A DNA stretch of 64,000 bases. It comes from Mya arenaria. Taxonomy: Eukaryota; Mollusca; Bivalvia; Myida; Myidae. The position numbers were made by a program, and so were the translations under genes. The stretch covers positions 90,424,628-90,488,627 of the forward strand of contig NC_069124.1 of the NCBI RefSeq assembly GCF_026914265.1. The letters run 5' to 3'. The notes under the pieces are model-generated. The model saw only the letters and a program-made list of their open reading frames with translations. It was not told the DNA's origin and did not search any database. How positions within the stretch are numbered: position 1 is the stretch's first letter; the number at the start of each line of letters is the position of its first letter. Shown here one piece after another: positions 22,948-34,201 of this stretch.

Positions 22948-25806
22948 CCCTTAACCCGCTCGACGCGACAAAAGTCGTTTACCGATATTGATCTCGTAAC
23001 GCTGATCACGACAATTGTTGCTTGACAGCGTGCTTGATAGTGACCCTGTTTACATGTGAAGTAACCTAATTTAGCGATGTAATATCGGTAAAATACTTGG
23101 TCAAAATGTTGTTGCAGCCCTGGTAATTGCATATATATGTAAAACTGTCAAATTGTTAAATTTACGTCTTGTTTTATTTACGCGTTCCGGAAGTTCGGGC
23201 TAAAAATAGGTCAAAAAGTTTTCTAAAATGGCGGATAGCGACTCGAGTGATTCTGAGATATACGATTTTCAACCAGATTTCTGGGATTCTAGCGACGATA
23301 GTGATGAGGAATTTGAGGGATTTGATCCAGTAGACATTAGAAGAAATAGAGGTGTTATAGTTGAGTTACCATTGCTGGATTTTGCACCTGAAATCGACGA
23401 TCAGTTTGATGTTGACCTTGACCATGGGTGGAGCCAAATGGATGACGTCGCATTCAGAGCACCTTTCACTGGGGAATCCCGACTCAATGTAGCTTTGGAC
23501 TCGTGATCCTATAGACTTTTTTAAGCTATTTGTTGACAATGAACTTATCGAAAAGTTGACGACAGAGACCAACGTCTATGCGGCTAACAAGATAAGGATT
23601 CTGGAAGCAGGAAACGCACTGAAACCAAACAGTCGTTTGAGAAAATGGTCGCCCGTTTCTGTGGAGGAAATGAAGGTGTTTCTTGCTGTCGTAATCAATA
23701 TCGGACTTGTTTTCAAGTCCGAAATCGAGTCCTACTGGTCAACAGACCCATCCACAGAGATCCCTTTCTTTGGGAAGACCATGACACGAGACAGGTCATT
23801 ATATATCCAAACTTTTTTCTTCTTTTTTTCTACACAGTGATACATATCTTTCTAATGTAGTTGTCTTGAGCATCAATTCATATGTTATAAAAGCTAATGA
23901 AGAAACACAAAGAAATTTATTCACCATAATTATGATGTATTATCTGGGTAAATAAATCAATAACAAATATATATTTTTATAACTTTTATTATTTACTTTG
24001 CAAAATATTTTTGGCTACTTATTTATTCAATAAAAAAGCATGTTTTCACTGTGTTATTTATTTCTTCAGGTTCCTAATCATTCTGAGTAACTTCCATGTG
24101 ATGAACGAGCTTGATAACCGGGATCCATTGACCAGACTGCGCCCACTAATCACGCATGCCATGGCCAGGTTCTCCGAGGTCTACACGCCAGAACAGAACC
24201 TGAGCTTTGACGAAGGAACATGTCCCTGGAAAGGTCGTTTGAAGATTAAAGTCTACAATCCAGCAAAGCCACAGAAATTCGGCATCAAACTCTTCCAGCT
24301 GTGTGAGGCTAGCAGTGGCTATTGTTTGGGGTTTGATGTTTATGCAGGAAAACGGAATGAGGACACCACCAACTACTGTGAGGCTGTAGGGGTTGATCCG
24401 GAAAACCTGACACTCACTTCCCAGGTGGTCGTAGGACTAATGGCTAGGTGTGGAGTGTTGTCCAAAGGACACCATGTATATATGGACAACTATTATACAA
24501 GTCCAGAACTATTTTCAGAACTAGATGTGCTCAATACATACGCTTGTGGGACACTTCGTGTGAATAGAAGCGGTACGCCTAAAGCCATTCAGCTGAAGCG
24601 GAAGCTGAACGAGGGTGAATGCATCTACAGAACTGGCAACAACATGCTTGCCATGAAGTTCAAGGACAAACGGGACGTCCATATGCTGTCAACCATCCAC
24701 AACCCAATGATGAATGTCCTGTGGAAGAAGATGCATGGCACAGACATCAATGTTCGGAAGCCCTCGGCCATAGTTGACTATTGTAAACATATGGGAGGCG
24801 TTGATCTACTAGACCAATTTGGCCAGTACAACACAGTGGCAAGGAAAACAAAAAAGTGGTGGAGAAAGCTGTTTTTTCACATAATGAACATATGTATTGT
24901 AAACGCCTACAGATTGTATGAGAAGTATTCCACAAACTTCCCGAAGAAGGACCATGAGGGGTTTCGGAAGTCCGTAGTAGAGGCCCTGATTGAGGAAGGT
25001 GGCGGACCTCGTGGGCAGTCTGTTCGGCGAGGAAGACCAAGCCTTGGGGAAAAGCCTGCTCGCCTTACAGGAAGGCACTTTCCTGACAGCATCCCAGCAA
25101 AACCAGGGGCAAAGCGTGCCAAGCCATGCCGGGACTGTGTTGCTTGCAACGACAAGCCAGGAAATCATGAAGGACACAAAAGGAAGCAGACAGCATTCTG
25201 GTGTCCAGAATACCAGGTAGCTCTGTGTAACCCCTATTGTTTTGGGATCTATCACACACACACCAGGACTATAAGACCATCTTGAATAATGTGTGATAAG
25301 TGTAAGCTGTGTGATGAAATAATTATGACGGACTTTGCTGATGTAAATACATGAGATCTACCTGTAATTACATTGACATGGTTGAGAAAATGTGACTCAC
25401 CTTGATTTCAAGTATTTTTACCTGTGTATATTTTCAACAATTTTGCCTATTTTGTGTTTGATATACAACTTAGATGCTACTGTTATTCATTGCCTATATA
25501 TGTATATACCTTTTGGACAGATTCATGTCATAAAAAGTATGAAACTAAATGACTTTATCATTTTCCCACCTATGTTCTAATTAACACACCTGTGCAGGTA
25601 AAAATAAATATAATTTACCTGTTTCGAGATTAGCATCGGATACCTTAGACTCTAACATGCAAGATACATATAGGTTTTTATACTCTTAGTCTTGAAATAA
25701 AGAAGATACAACAATTGAAGTGACATGGGTGTATTTCCACTAATTACCCAGTATTAATTCACCAGAGACAAAGGATGAATGCACTGAATACATAGCGGGT
25801 TAAGGG
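22948..25806 (+). mobile_element. piggyBac transposon, almost complete
   Basis: 13-bp terminal inverted repeats, CCCTTAACCCGCT (22948-22960) and AGCGGGTTAAGGG (25794-25806), are each flanked by TTAA (22944-22947 and 25807-25810). TTAA is the target duplication specific to piggyBac, and a TIR starting CCC fits the superfamily. The element is about 2.86 kb and holds one plus-strand transposase gene with an intron. Perfect TIRs, a perfect target duplication and a nearly open gene indicate a young copy. Confidence 0.93.
23228..25285 (+). CDS. piggyBac transposase (PGBD-like), one frameshift, one intron
   Basis: Cut-and-paste transposase for the surrounding TIRs. Exon 1 (23228-23794) begins MADSDSSDSEIYDF, an acidic N-terminus usual for the family. 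After NVAL (about 23497) the frame shifts by one indel, and TRDPIDFFKLFVDNELI continues in another frame. The intron 23795-24069 has GT-AG borders (GACAG|GTCATT ... TTCTTCAG|G) and joins TRD-R-FLIILSNFHV in phase. Exon 2 (24070-25285) carries the DDD catalytic residues: SFDEGTCPW, VYMDNYYTSPEL and HMGGVDLLDQ (with the extra conserved Asp). It ends in the Cys-rich domain (CRDCVACND ... FWCPEYQVALCNPYCF) that binds TIR DNA. The length without the indel is about 594 residues, normal for the family. Probably inactive as read, unless the indel is a sequencing error. Confidence 0.92.
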
Positions 25807-25810
25807 TTAA

Positions 25811-26298
25811 GGCATTTTGAGATTTTCTGACACTTTTCCCGAACTTTCATGATGTCTGTAGTTTAGGGTGAAGTGGTTGAGTGAGATGCAATGGACAATG
25901 TGTACTGTAATATTTAATATTCATGGACTGCACAACCAGCTATGTGCATCTATTCTATGTGGTTGCTGTGCATCTTGATAGGGAGCTTTTGTCATGATTG
26001 ATTATTGAGGATATATCCGTTGAAGCCATTTGTCTCCATTTTTATTGGGCACAATTTAGGTTGATGTAAAAAACTATATAAAAAATGGATTTTTATGTTG
26101 AACTTATTTGAATTTGATGATTAAAACAAAATGAAGCATATGATTTAGGTACAGATAAAAAATCCCTTCTAAATTTGTTTTTTTAATTGATAGCTACGTT
26201 GCCACCAATTTCCCAGTTAAAAAAGTGCCGAAATATTGGTAATATTTTTTAATCTGTACCTTAAAGCCTCAGTGGGTCTAAGGATTAAATAACTAGAG
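25811..26298. other. No recognisable feature
   Basis: AT-rich flank of the transposon with no supported gene. Confidence 0.4.
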
Positions 26299-26400
26299 AA
26301 AAAAAGTAGTGAGTATATAACTATGATAGATCTAACCGGGTATTTAATATTCATATACCCGATTAGATCTATCAAAGTTATAAACTCGCTTCATTTTTTT
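26299..26400. repeat. ~100-bp foldback
   Basis: GAGTATATAACTATGATAGA and TCTAACCGGGTAT pair with ATACCCGATTAGATCTATCA and the following TTATAAACTC around TTAATATTC. Confidence 0.75.
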
Positions 26401-27044
26401 CCGATTGAGTATGTAAGGCCACACCAAATTAATGTTTAGTTCCTTGGAATTTTGCCAAAAAAAATTGGAGCGAGCGAGCAAATTTTTTTTTAAACAATTG
26501 TCAGTTTTTATAAAAACCGAAGCGAGCGAAGAGCGAAACATATATTTTTCCTTTATATTCAATATAAATAAGAAAGAAATCATTGCCCTTAAACCCATTT
26601 TAATGCCATCTTGAACTGAACCTCTAATGGACATTGGGAAAATGATGGAATACATACTATTTATTCATCCGTGTTTAGTACAATCATTATATGGATAAAT
26701 CTAAGTTCTTATATAATTAAAACGTAAAACTTATTTTAATATGACGATCATTCATGATTTAATAAATAACCCTGCTTTTAGTAAAAAGTTTAAAACGACT
26801 TATATAAATCTACCTGAATCAGTTATAACATCATATGCAACTGTATTTAGACATAACTTAGGATTGATTTTGGATTTGTAAAAAATGATCACTTACACAG
26901 GCATCATCAAACATCAGACTCCATGTAACATAAGACTAAATTTTGTTTTTATTATCACAGGAAATGCAATGACATGTGCTTATTAAAACAAAAAGAACAA
27001 GGGTATTTTTCAGAGTACTTTTTTTGGTTATTTAGATGTTTTTA
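26401..27044. other. No recognisable feature
   Basis: AT-rich; GAGCGAGC-like short repeats near 26467 and 26522 only. Confidence 0.4.
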
Positions 27045-27374
27045 TGTACCAGTCAATTGTATATGCCCCCCCCCCCCCCCTCTAAGTCCGGAATAGCAGG
27101 GACTTTGACTTACAGTCTCTCAAAACCCGGGTAAAATACCCGACCTGCAGGGACACACTGCTGGTAAAATCCCTGCCAAATGGCCCCGCAACCCCGAATA
27201 CCTATGTGAGGCCCATTCCCGACTATTTTCAATATGAAGACAAAACCACATTCACTAGGCACTGCGGGGCCACCTGAAAGGTAAAAACACAGCCCATTGC
27301 CTCTGCTGTCCCCGGTATACCCCTGGAACAAGGGCGAGGGGTGGGCGGGGCAGTGGTTACAATTGACAAGTGCA
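27045..27374. mobile_element. PIF/Harbinger-type MITE, copy 1
   Basis: About 330 bp between target duplications TTA (27042-27044 and 27375-27377). The ends read TGTACCAGTCAATTGTA and, inverted, TGCACTTGTCAATTGTAACC. The interior is GC-rich with GGGGACTTTGACTT-like and GCGGGGCCACCTGAAAGGT segments shared with the copy at 38915-39227. The 3-bp TTA/TAA duplication points to PIF/Harbinger. Confidence 0.8.
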
Positions 27375-27377
27375 TTA

Positions 27378-28109
27378 CAATCCCGGATTATGCTGCAAAT
27401 AAAAACAAAATATAAGGTGATAAACTTAGGCTTACTTATGTTGAGGTATATCCAGACCAGTGTTTATATCGCTATTTGTTCAGTTTTGTCAGAATTTGAT
27501 CAAAAATGAGCTTGATACATCAATTTGGACCAAACAATGACTCATGTTCCAGTTAAGTTGACCTGTCATCTTCAGCATCGTCGTAACGAGGTAAAATTTT
27601 GGTCCCTTGTATTATGACTTGAATAAAATAGTACTAAGTTGATCATTCCGATTTACATTCAAAACGAGTCACTAATTACGCAATATAATCGCTACCAGTC
27701 TCGGATACACATGCTTTATTGCATAATGATTGCTTTAAATAATGATCCTTTAGTGCATGAGACGATCAACAATGACTCCAAGCATGCTCAAAACATATTT
27801 ATTGTCAAAAATAAGATTTAATTTCCAATTTCGAGCCACATTTTTTATACCGGAAGCCACCATTTTGATTTAATTGACAATTTATTGAAACACATGCGTA
27901 ACTGATCGATATACAGTATAAAAACACTACGCATCGGTAACTTCCCTTTACAAAAACATGAAAACTAGCGTAGAAAAATTGTTCATGATTATTTTTAGCC
28001 TTTTAATAAATTATTACCTGAAAAAAATCTGCTTGGCGGTCAAAATGGAGGTACGGGCGCACAAAAAAAATTTTTTTTTTTTTTACATTTTCAAAAAAAT
28101 AGGAGCGGT
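27378..28109. other. Upstream part of the SUB1 region; no firm feature
   Basis: A possible first SUB1 exon is ATG-GAG at 28045-28050 followed by a GTACGG donor. It would enter the next exon in phase 0, but there is no independent support. Confidence 0.25.
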
Positions 28110-28345
28110 AAATCAGCAGAACGAAATATCAATTTGGTGTGGCCTAAGGCACCTTTTGAAGCGCAATGTGTGTGCCCAGTCGCTGCAACCAAATCTCAGG
28201 GGGCTCACACATGTTATTCATAAGATTTGGGCAGCCATTCCACAACAGTATCTTCGCATATACATTATATCAATGAGGATAATGTGCCTTGCATTAATTG
28301 CTGGTGGACATACAGTATTAAAACAATATCAAATGCGACATGATT
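28110..28345 (+). pseudogene. Tc1/mariner-like transposase C-terminal fragment
   Basis: About 75 residues read NLRGLTHVIHKIWAAIPQQY then LRIYIISMR...LIAGGHT. These match the end of Tc1-type DDE transposases (W-x-x-IPQ, SM-R-R, ARGGHT-Y). The catalytic domain is absent. It lies upstream of or within the first intron of the SUB1 gene. Confidence 0.6.
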
Positions 28346-28674
28346 TGATCTCGCAGTTTTTGTTTTAAGGGTATCAATGTTAATCCTCTCTGTTAAGTTT
28401 GTTACCATGATCAAATTTCAATGAAGTTTTGTTTTACATTTTAGGAATAAATCCTATTAAACTTATATTCGGTTAGTTGTATTTTTCTCCAGATACTTTT
28501 CCTAAAATATGATAAAAAAAAACATCCTACAACATTGAAATTTGAATTCAATCTATAAAAAATGAACTCATCCAAACCTTGATACATTAAAGAAAAAAAA
28601 GATCTAAGACACTGACCTGAAAAAAACCATTCTCAAAACACAAGCTAAAAAAGTAGATCTTATTATACATAATA

Positions 28675-29080
28675 TATGTACATTGGGCAGTTTATAGTGA
28701 TGCCTGTTATTCTTAATTCAAGTGCATTGGTTAGTTTAAAGTGTATCATATAATTCATAGTACATGTACTTAGGGTAGTTTAAAGTGTAGCATATAATAC
28801 ATAGTACATGTACATTGGTCATATAATACATAGTACATGTACATTGGTTATATTAAAGTGTATCATATAATACAAAGTACATGTACAATGGTTAGATTAA
28901 AGTGTAGCATATGATACATAGTACATGTACATTGGTCATATGATACATAGTACATGTACATTGGTTAGATTAAAGTGTAGCATATAATACATAGTACATG
29001 TACATTGGTTAGATTAAAGTGTAGCATATGATACATAGTACATGTACATTGGACAGTTTATAGTGTAGCATATTATAATG
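28675..29080 (+). repeat. Minisatellite of ~33- and ~59-bp units
   Basis: Units are built on CATATAATACATAGTACATGTACATTGG with or without GTTAGATTAAAGTGTAG-like spacers; about nine copies. Each core contains the palindrome GTACATGTAC. Confidence 0.85.
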
Positions 29081-29327
29081 TATATATTTATTTCCTCCAA
29101 TTATGAAAAGCAAAACATATTTTCAATATTTACATATGCAATTTAATGTGGTTGATAATTATGCAATTCAACACAACTTAATAATACAATATGCAGTTGT
29201 GCATAATTAATATGTGATATGGCGCATACTAGCGTACCTGCATACGAGAAGTACATTTAAAAAAGGCGCTATAGTTTGAGCAGCACACATAGGACATGTT
29301 CATTGGTCAGTTTTTATACTTTTCCAG

Positions 29328-29384
29328 GTGAAGTCAAAGGAATTTGTGTCATCTTCGGATGAGTCCAGCTCAGACATAGAGGAG
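29328..29384 (+). CDS. SUB1: SUB1 Ser-rich exon
   Basis: Acceptor CTTTTCCAG, donor GAG|GTAAGC; 57 bp, phase 0 to 0. It encodes VKSKEFVSSSDESSSDIEE, a likely casein kinase II target region as in vertebrate PC4. Confidence 0.88.
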
Positions 29385-32300
29385 GTAAGCTTGTTTTGTG
29401 AAGTACACCTTAGGGAAGTACGCCTAGAGTGGAGCTTGACTTGAATCCATGAATGTCAGGATACAAAACAGTGCTCAACTGAATAAACTGGGTGATAGCC
29501 CTAACTCTGTTAGATTTGTTTTGGCATTCAATTTTTGATGTGAGTTAACACGATGAAATAGATGAAAATGCTGACACAACAATTGTGGTGATGATATCAT
29601 TTTTAGCTCGACTATTCGAAGAATAAGGAGGGCTATACTACTCGCCCCAGCGTCGGCGTCAGCGTCTGGTTAAAGTTTTAGGGCAAGTTAGGATTTTCAC
29701 TTATAAGTCCAATACCCTTAATTCAATTGACTTAATACTTCACACAGTTGTTCAGGGCCATCACATAATGTGGTTAGATAACTCCATATTATCCTTTATT
29801 CAAATTATGGCCCCTGATTGACTATGGAATTAAAGTTAAAATTTTAGGGCAAGTTGGGATATTTATTGATAACTTCTATACCCTTCCTTCAATTGACTTA
29901 ATACTTCACACAGTTGTACAGGACCATCACACAATGAGGTAACATAACACCATATTATACTTTGTACAAGTTATGGCCCCTGATTGACTTGGGTTAAAGT
30001 TTTAGGGCAGGTTAAAGTTTTAGGGCAAGTTGGGATTTTCACTTATAAGTCCAATACCCTTCATTCAATTGACTTAATACTTCACACAGTTGTTCAGGGC
30101 CATCACACAATGATGTTAGATAACTCCATATTATCTTTTATACAAATTATGGCCCCTGATTGCCTATGGAACTTGGGTTAAAGTTTTAGGGCAGGTTGGG
30201 ATATGGTTTAATAACTTCTATACCCTTCATTCAGTTGACTTAATACTTCACACAATTGTTCAGGACCATCACACAATGAGGTTACATAACTCCATATTAT
30301 TTTTAATACAAGTTATGACCCCTGATTGACTAAGGTTAAAGTTTTAGGGCAGGTTAAAGTTTTAGGGCAAGTTGGGATTTTAATAAAAAAAACTTACATA
30401 CCCATCATTCAATGCACTTAATACTTCGCAGAATTATTGACGACCATCTTATAACAAGGAACATAACTCCATTTTAACCCTATAAACAAATTTTGGCCCT
30501 TGAATGATTTTTTTTTATTATTTTTCTTTTAATTTTTTTTTGAAAGGTACATTTTTATTCTCTTAACCACATTTTCATGAAGGGAAAACAAGTTATTTGA
30601 ATGACTTGCGTCATTGTTCGGGCTAGGTTTGACTTAAAGAAATAAAACTTGGTATATTCGAAGAGTTTAAGGACACCTTTTATGGGAATGCATTGAGGCC
30701 CCTTTGTTCAAGGTCAAGGTTACTATTAATATAAAAGGGGTTGGTATTGAATAACTTAAGGGTCTACATATTGTGACCAAACTTGGTATATAGGAAGAGT
30801 TTAGAAGAGAACAAATCTCTTCTGCCAATCATTAAAAACCTGGTTTTGTCACATCGCGATTCTTGTTCACTTTTTAATTTGATTGTTTTATTGCTTTCGA
30901 CAGGCACATATAACATTGTTATTGTATTCACTTTTAAGTCAAAGCGGCGTAGTCGAGCACGCTGTCTTACGACAGCTCTTGTTCATGGTGCTGATGCATC
31001 AGCTTGTATGTATCGTTTGTACAATGAATGATGAAGTTGTTTATGATGATACTTGTTCTAACATTAAAGATTATTATTATTACTACAAATGTATTATTAT
31101 AAATCATTATGACTTATTCTAAACTGTACTTTTTGTACCATACTTCAGAGGCAAAAAGTAGTTGCGCTGTCTTTCCATCTGTCCGTTATCATTTTGTCTT
31201 GGCAATAACTAATAATGCAATGGAAACTACATGGTCAAGCCCTTTAGCCAAATATTTAACAAATGCCCTGTTTAAAGGTATAGACCACATTTGTATCAAA
31301 TGTTTCCCCCCAGAAGTGGGGAGATGTATTATTTTTGCTCGAGTTGTCTGACAGAATATCTGTCTGTCACAAATCTTTAACGCTTCATAATTCTTGAACT
31401 GCTGGAACGATTTTGAGATAACTTGCCACAAATGTTCACCATATTGCAGAGCACATGTAACAACCAGCTTGGTCCAAGGTCAAGGTCTCACTTAGAGGTC
31501 AAATGTCATATAACTACAATTTGTGTCTGCTTCACATCTATTGAACCCTTTGCAGTATTTTGAAATACTTCACCACAAATGTTTACCATGTTGAGACCAT
31601 GTGCAGAGTGCATGTAATTAACAGCTCAGTTCAAGGTTAAGGTCACACTGAGGTCAGAGGTCATGGGACTAAAATATTACTATTTTTTGTGTCGGCTCCA
31701 TATGTCTTGACATTTTTAAAGGATTTCGAAATAGCTCGCCACAAATGATCACCATATTAAGGCAATGTGCAAAGTGCTTGTTTCGACCAGCTGGGTTCAA
31801 GGTCAATGTCACAAATAGAGATCAAATGTCATATGGATTTCATACGACTTTTATTTGTGTCCTCTCCATATCTCTTGAACCCCTTGAAGGATTTAGAAAT
31901 AATACTCCACAAAATTTCACCATTTTGAGACTATGTAGAGAGTGCATGTATGTGACTTCTTTTTTTGTTCACTCCATATGTCTTGAACCCCTTGAAGGAT
32001 TTTGAAATACTTTAACATTGATAAAAAACACAGGCCAACTACAGCCAATTCTCACACTAGAGGTCGAGTTGCCACATGGACAGCGTACATAAACATAGGC
32101 TGGTAATGCTATCACATCACCACCATTGTTTCTATTCAGTGTGTACAAACCATCAGTTGATCCCATCAGTGATTTCTGCCAACACCTAGATGACATACTC
32201 AAAAATGTTACAACATCAACAGTTATTAAAGTGGGAGATATTAATGTGAACATTGCCAATTCTTAAAATGCACATTTAGAAACTGCACTGTCTGAATATC

Positions 32301-33958
32301 AACAAGTTACCGGTATATGTACTCCAACAAGCAGAAAAAGGACATTTGAAAGGTCATATATATAAAAACAAGTACAGTCGTTCCGGCTAGAGTTGTACCA
32401 ATCTATTACAATTTTCATGACAAAGCATTTGCAATCATTAGGTACAGTATCTAGTTTTAATCACTTTGATCAAACTTAACTAGAAGGAGTTTTAGCACCA
32501 TTCAGCATTGTTATCTCCCCTTGTTAATTTCCAATTCTCTTTGCTCATTTCAATGCTTTCATTCTTCAGTAACATTATTTTAAAAAATGTCCCTAGTAAA
32601 GGGAGTCATTAATTTTTAAAGTGGGACGCTTAGAAAGCAACATTACCACATGAACTCTATTTTATTCTTCAGCCTAAAAAGAAAAAAGCAAAGCAGGAAA
32701 AGAAAGAAAAAGAACCAAAGAAAAAGGCAGTAGAACCACCCAAAAAGAAGGCAGCATCTGCTGCCAAAGGTCCAAATGGAGACTATAGTTTTCAGGTGAT
32801 CTAAACAAAAAAACTGTTTAAAAAACGAATTTTCATGCAAACATTCAAAGGAGCGTCAAGCCATGTTATATTTCTTTGTAAATGTTGATAGGTTGGTTAG
32901 TAGACCAAACCTTAGAGAATGCTAGCACAAAGAATGAAACTTTGTATAGGGGTTGGTCATAAACAGCATATGACCCCTAGTAGTTTGGGGTCAGTAGGTC
33001 TAAGTTCAAGGTCGCCAAAAATTAAGAGAACGTCTGGACCTATGGTCCTCTAATTTGGTGGTGAGGTAGGCTATAGACTGTCGATCAAATCTCAATGTCT
33101 TCAGAGTGACTAAGTACGGGTACATGATTATCTTTTAAAACAGGTTTTTCAAAAAAAATAGAATGATTTAGAACTGTTTTGCTTGAAAGTTGATGATAGA
33201 TCAATGTTGTAATTTTTATAAACATATTATTTACCACTTCAATTGACCTATAAGGTACCTGTATAAATTGCATTAGCCATATTCTTGGCTTTATATTATC
33301 TATTTAACTTATTCACTGCTGTCAGAAGAATGTATATCGGTACATGTTTTACTGGAAACTATATCTTTAATGCCAACTTCTATAGCAACATTAAGATGAG
33401 GTCAAAAAAATTACCTACTATTCTTAAACTTGGAAGGGATGCTAGTTTAGTATAATTTCTAATTGGAACTTCACATAAAACATAGGGTGAGGCTTATTGT
33501 GTATTGTATTCTGTGTGGAACTTGGTATGAAACAACGGGTGAGGTTAAAAGGATTTTTTTCCAATTTCAGATAGCAAACAAGCGATTTGTGACTGTTAGT
33601 GAATTCAGAGGAAAGGTGATGGTTGGAATTCGGGAATTTTATGATGCTGATGGCGAGTTAAGACCTGGAAAGAAAGGTATTGATGATCTAAAAATTGAAC
33701 ATTCACCTTAAACATGTTTGAAGAAACTGCATCTTAGATTTTGATTGTATCTTATTCATAGGACATAAAACTTAAAAACAATAAAAGTGTGATCGCTCGA
33801 GGATGCCGGGGTCCGAGATGAAACCTTGAGGGAACCGAATTTTTGAACAAGTTCAATTTTCTAGTCTTTTTTCAGGGATAAGCCTGCCTCTTGATCAGTG
33901 GCGGCAGCTGAAGAATCAGATGGACGATATAGAGCAAGCCATCAGTGACCTTTCCTAG
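29328..33958 (+). CDS. SUB1: SUB1/PC4 RNA polymerase II transcriptional coactivator
   Basis: Positive cofactor 4 binds single-stranded DNA and stimulates activator-dependent RNA polymerase II transcription in the nucleus. Four exons (29328-29384, 32673-32795, 33571-33676, 33876-33958) join in phase. Together they encode 122 residues, against about 127 in human including the missing start. In order: a Ser-rich acidic segment (KSKEFVSSSDESSSDIEE, like the human SKELVSSSSSGSD region), a Lys-rich segment (PKKKKAKQEKKEKEPKKKAV), then the PC4 ssDNA-binding domain (KRFVTVSEFRGKVMVGIREF, GELRPGKKGISL, QWRQLKNQMDDIEQAISDL) to the stop. Only the initiator exon is missing; a candidate ATG is at 28045. 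Introns hold dispersed repeats, an endonuclease relic and a DNA-transposon end. Confidence 0.93.
29604..30982 (+). repeat. Pearl-like repeat element, copy 1 (SUB1 intron)
   Basis: It begins CTCGACTATTCGAAGAATAAG with CGCCCCAGCGTCGGCGTCAG. It carries about five tandem units of ~155 bp (TTTTAGGGCAAGTTGGGAT, ATACTTCACACAGTTGT, ATTATGGCCCCTGATTG). It ends in a hairpin GAGCACGCTGTCTTACGACAG then CTCTTGTT. The same start and end recur at 38.6-40.85 kb and 51.2-53.6 kb. The layout suggests a nonautonomous Helitron-like element. Confidence 0.7.
31360..32010 (+). repeat. Tandem array of ~155-bp units (SUB1 intron)
   Basis: About four units share CACAAATGTTCACCATATT, GGTTCAAGGTCAAGGTCACA-like and CATATCTCTTGAACCCCTTG-like segments, with units near 31390, 31545, 31705, 31855 and a partial at 31970. 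Confidence 0.75.
32130..32445 (+). pseudogene. Endonuclease (EEP-fold) relic of a mobile element
   Basis: Reads SVYKPSVDPISDFCQHLDDI, then STVIKVGDINVNIANS to a stop, then QVTGICTPTSRKRTFE in another frame. The pattern SVYKPP...GDFNxD...PT is that of apurinic-type endonuclease domains carried by LINEs and by Helentrons. The end of the domain (NFHDKAFAI) is reached near 32430 in yet another frame. No RT or helicase is joined to it. Decayed. Confidence 0.5.
32673..32795 (+). CDS. SUB1: SUB1 Lys-rich exon
   Basis: Acceptor TTATTCTTCAG, donor TTTCAG|GTGATC; 123 bp, phase 0 to 0. It is lysine-rich and ends GPNGDYSFQ, the start of the DNA-binding domain. Confidence 0.9.
33571..33676 (+). CDS. SUB1: SUB1 ssDNA-binding domain exon
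   Basis: Acceptor CCAATTTCAG, donor AAAG|GTATTG; 106 bp, ending in phase 1. It encodes the beta-sheet that grips single-stranded DNA (RFVTVSEFRGKVMVGIREF). Confidence 0.93.
33786..33850 (+). mobile_element. Fragment of the 45958-46842 TIR element
   Basis: TGATCGCTCGAGGATGCCGG and AAACCTTGAGGGAACCGAA match, with changes, the left end of the pogo-like element in the hexosaminidase gene. It lies in the last SUB1 intron. Confidence 0.6.
33876..33958 (+). CDS. SUB1: SUB1 last exon
   Basis: The acceptor TTTTTTCAG precedes 83 bp that complete GISLPLDQWRQLKNQMDDIE and QAISDLS, then TAG. It is the dimerisation helix of the PC4 fold. Confidence 0.92.
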
Positions 33959-34195
33959 CCCAAAGATATCCAGGACCATCATAAGACATTTAAAATGCAC
34001 ATCATACTTCAATTGTTGTAATTTTGTTTAATTTCACACATTCAAACAACAAGCAAAAACCATGTGTTCCTGGTTATAAACTGATATAAGCATTTTATGC
34101 TTGGTCAATGGCAGTTTTTACCATGTCTATTATACCAAAGAAATGATGAAAAAAAACAATGTTGATTATTGGGTTGCTCTCAAACAATAAAGTAT

Positions 34196-34201
34196 GGACT
34201 A
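34196..34201 (+). terminator. SUB1: SUB1 polyadenylation signal
   Basis: AATAAA lies about 240 bp after the SUB1 stop codon, a plausible 3' UTR end. Confidence 0.6.

Noticed and set aside
24747-25261. Minus-strand open frames opposite the piggyBac transposase
   Set aside because: Shadows of the GC-richer coding strand.
23228-25285. Host-domesticated piggyBac gene
   Set aside because: Exact TIRs and TTAA duplications show it is still a transposon copy, not a domesticated gene.
27958-28368. 136-residue open frame as one gene
   Set aside because: Only the last ~75 residues resemble anything (Tc1-type transposase end). The first half is low-complexity, with a poly(T) run.
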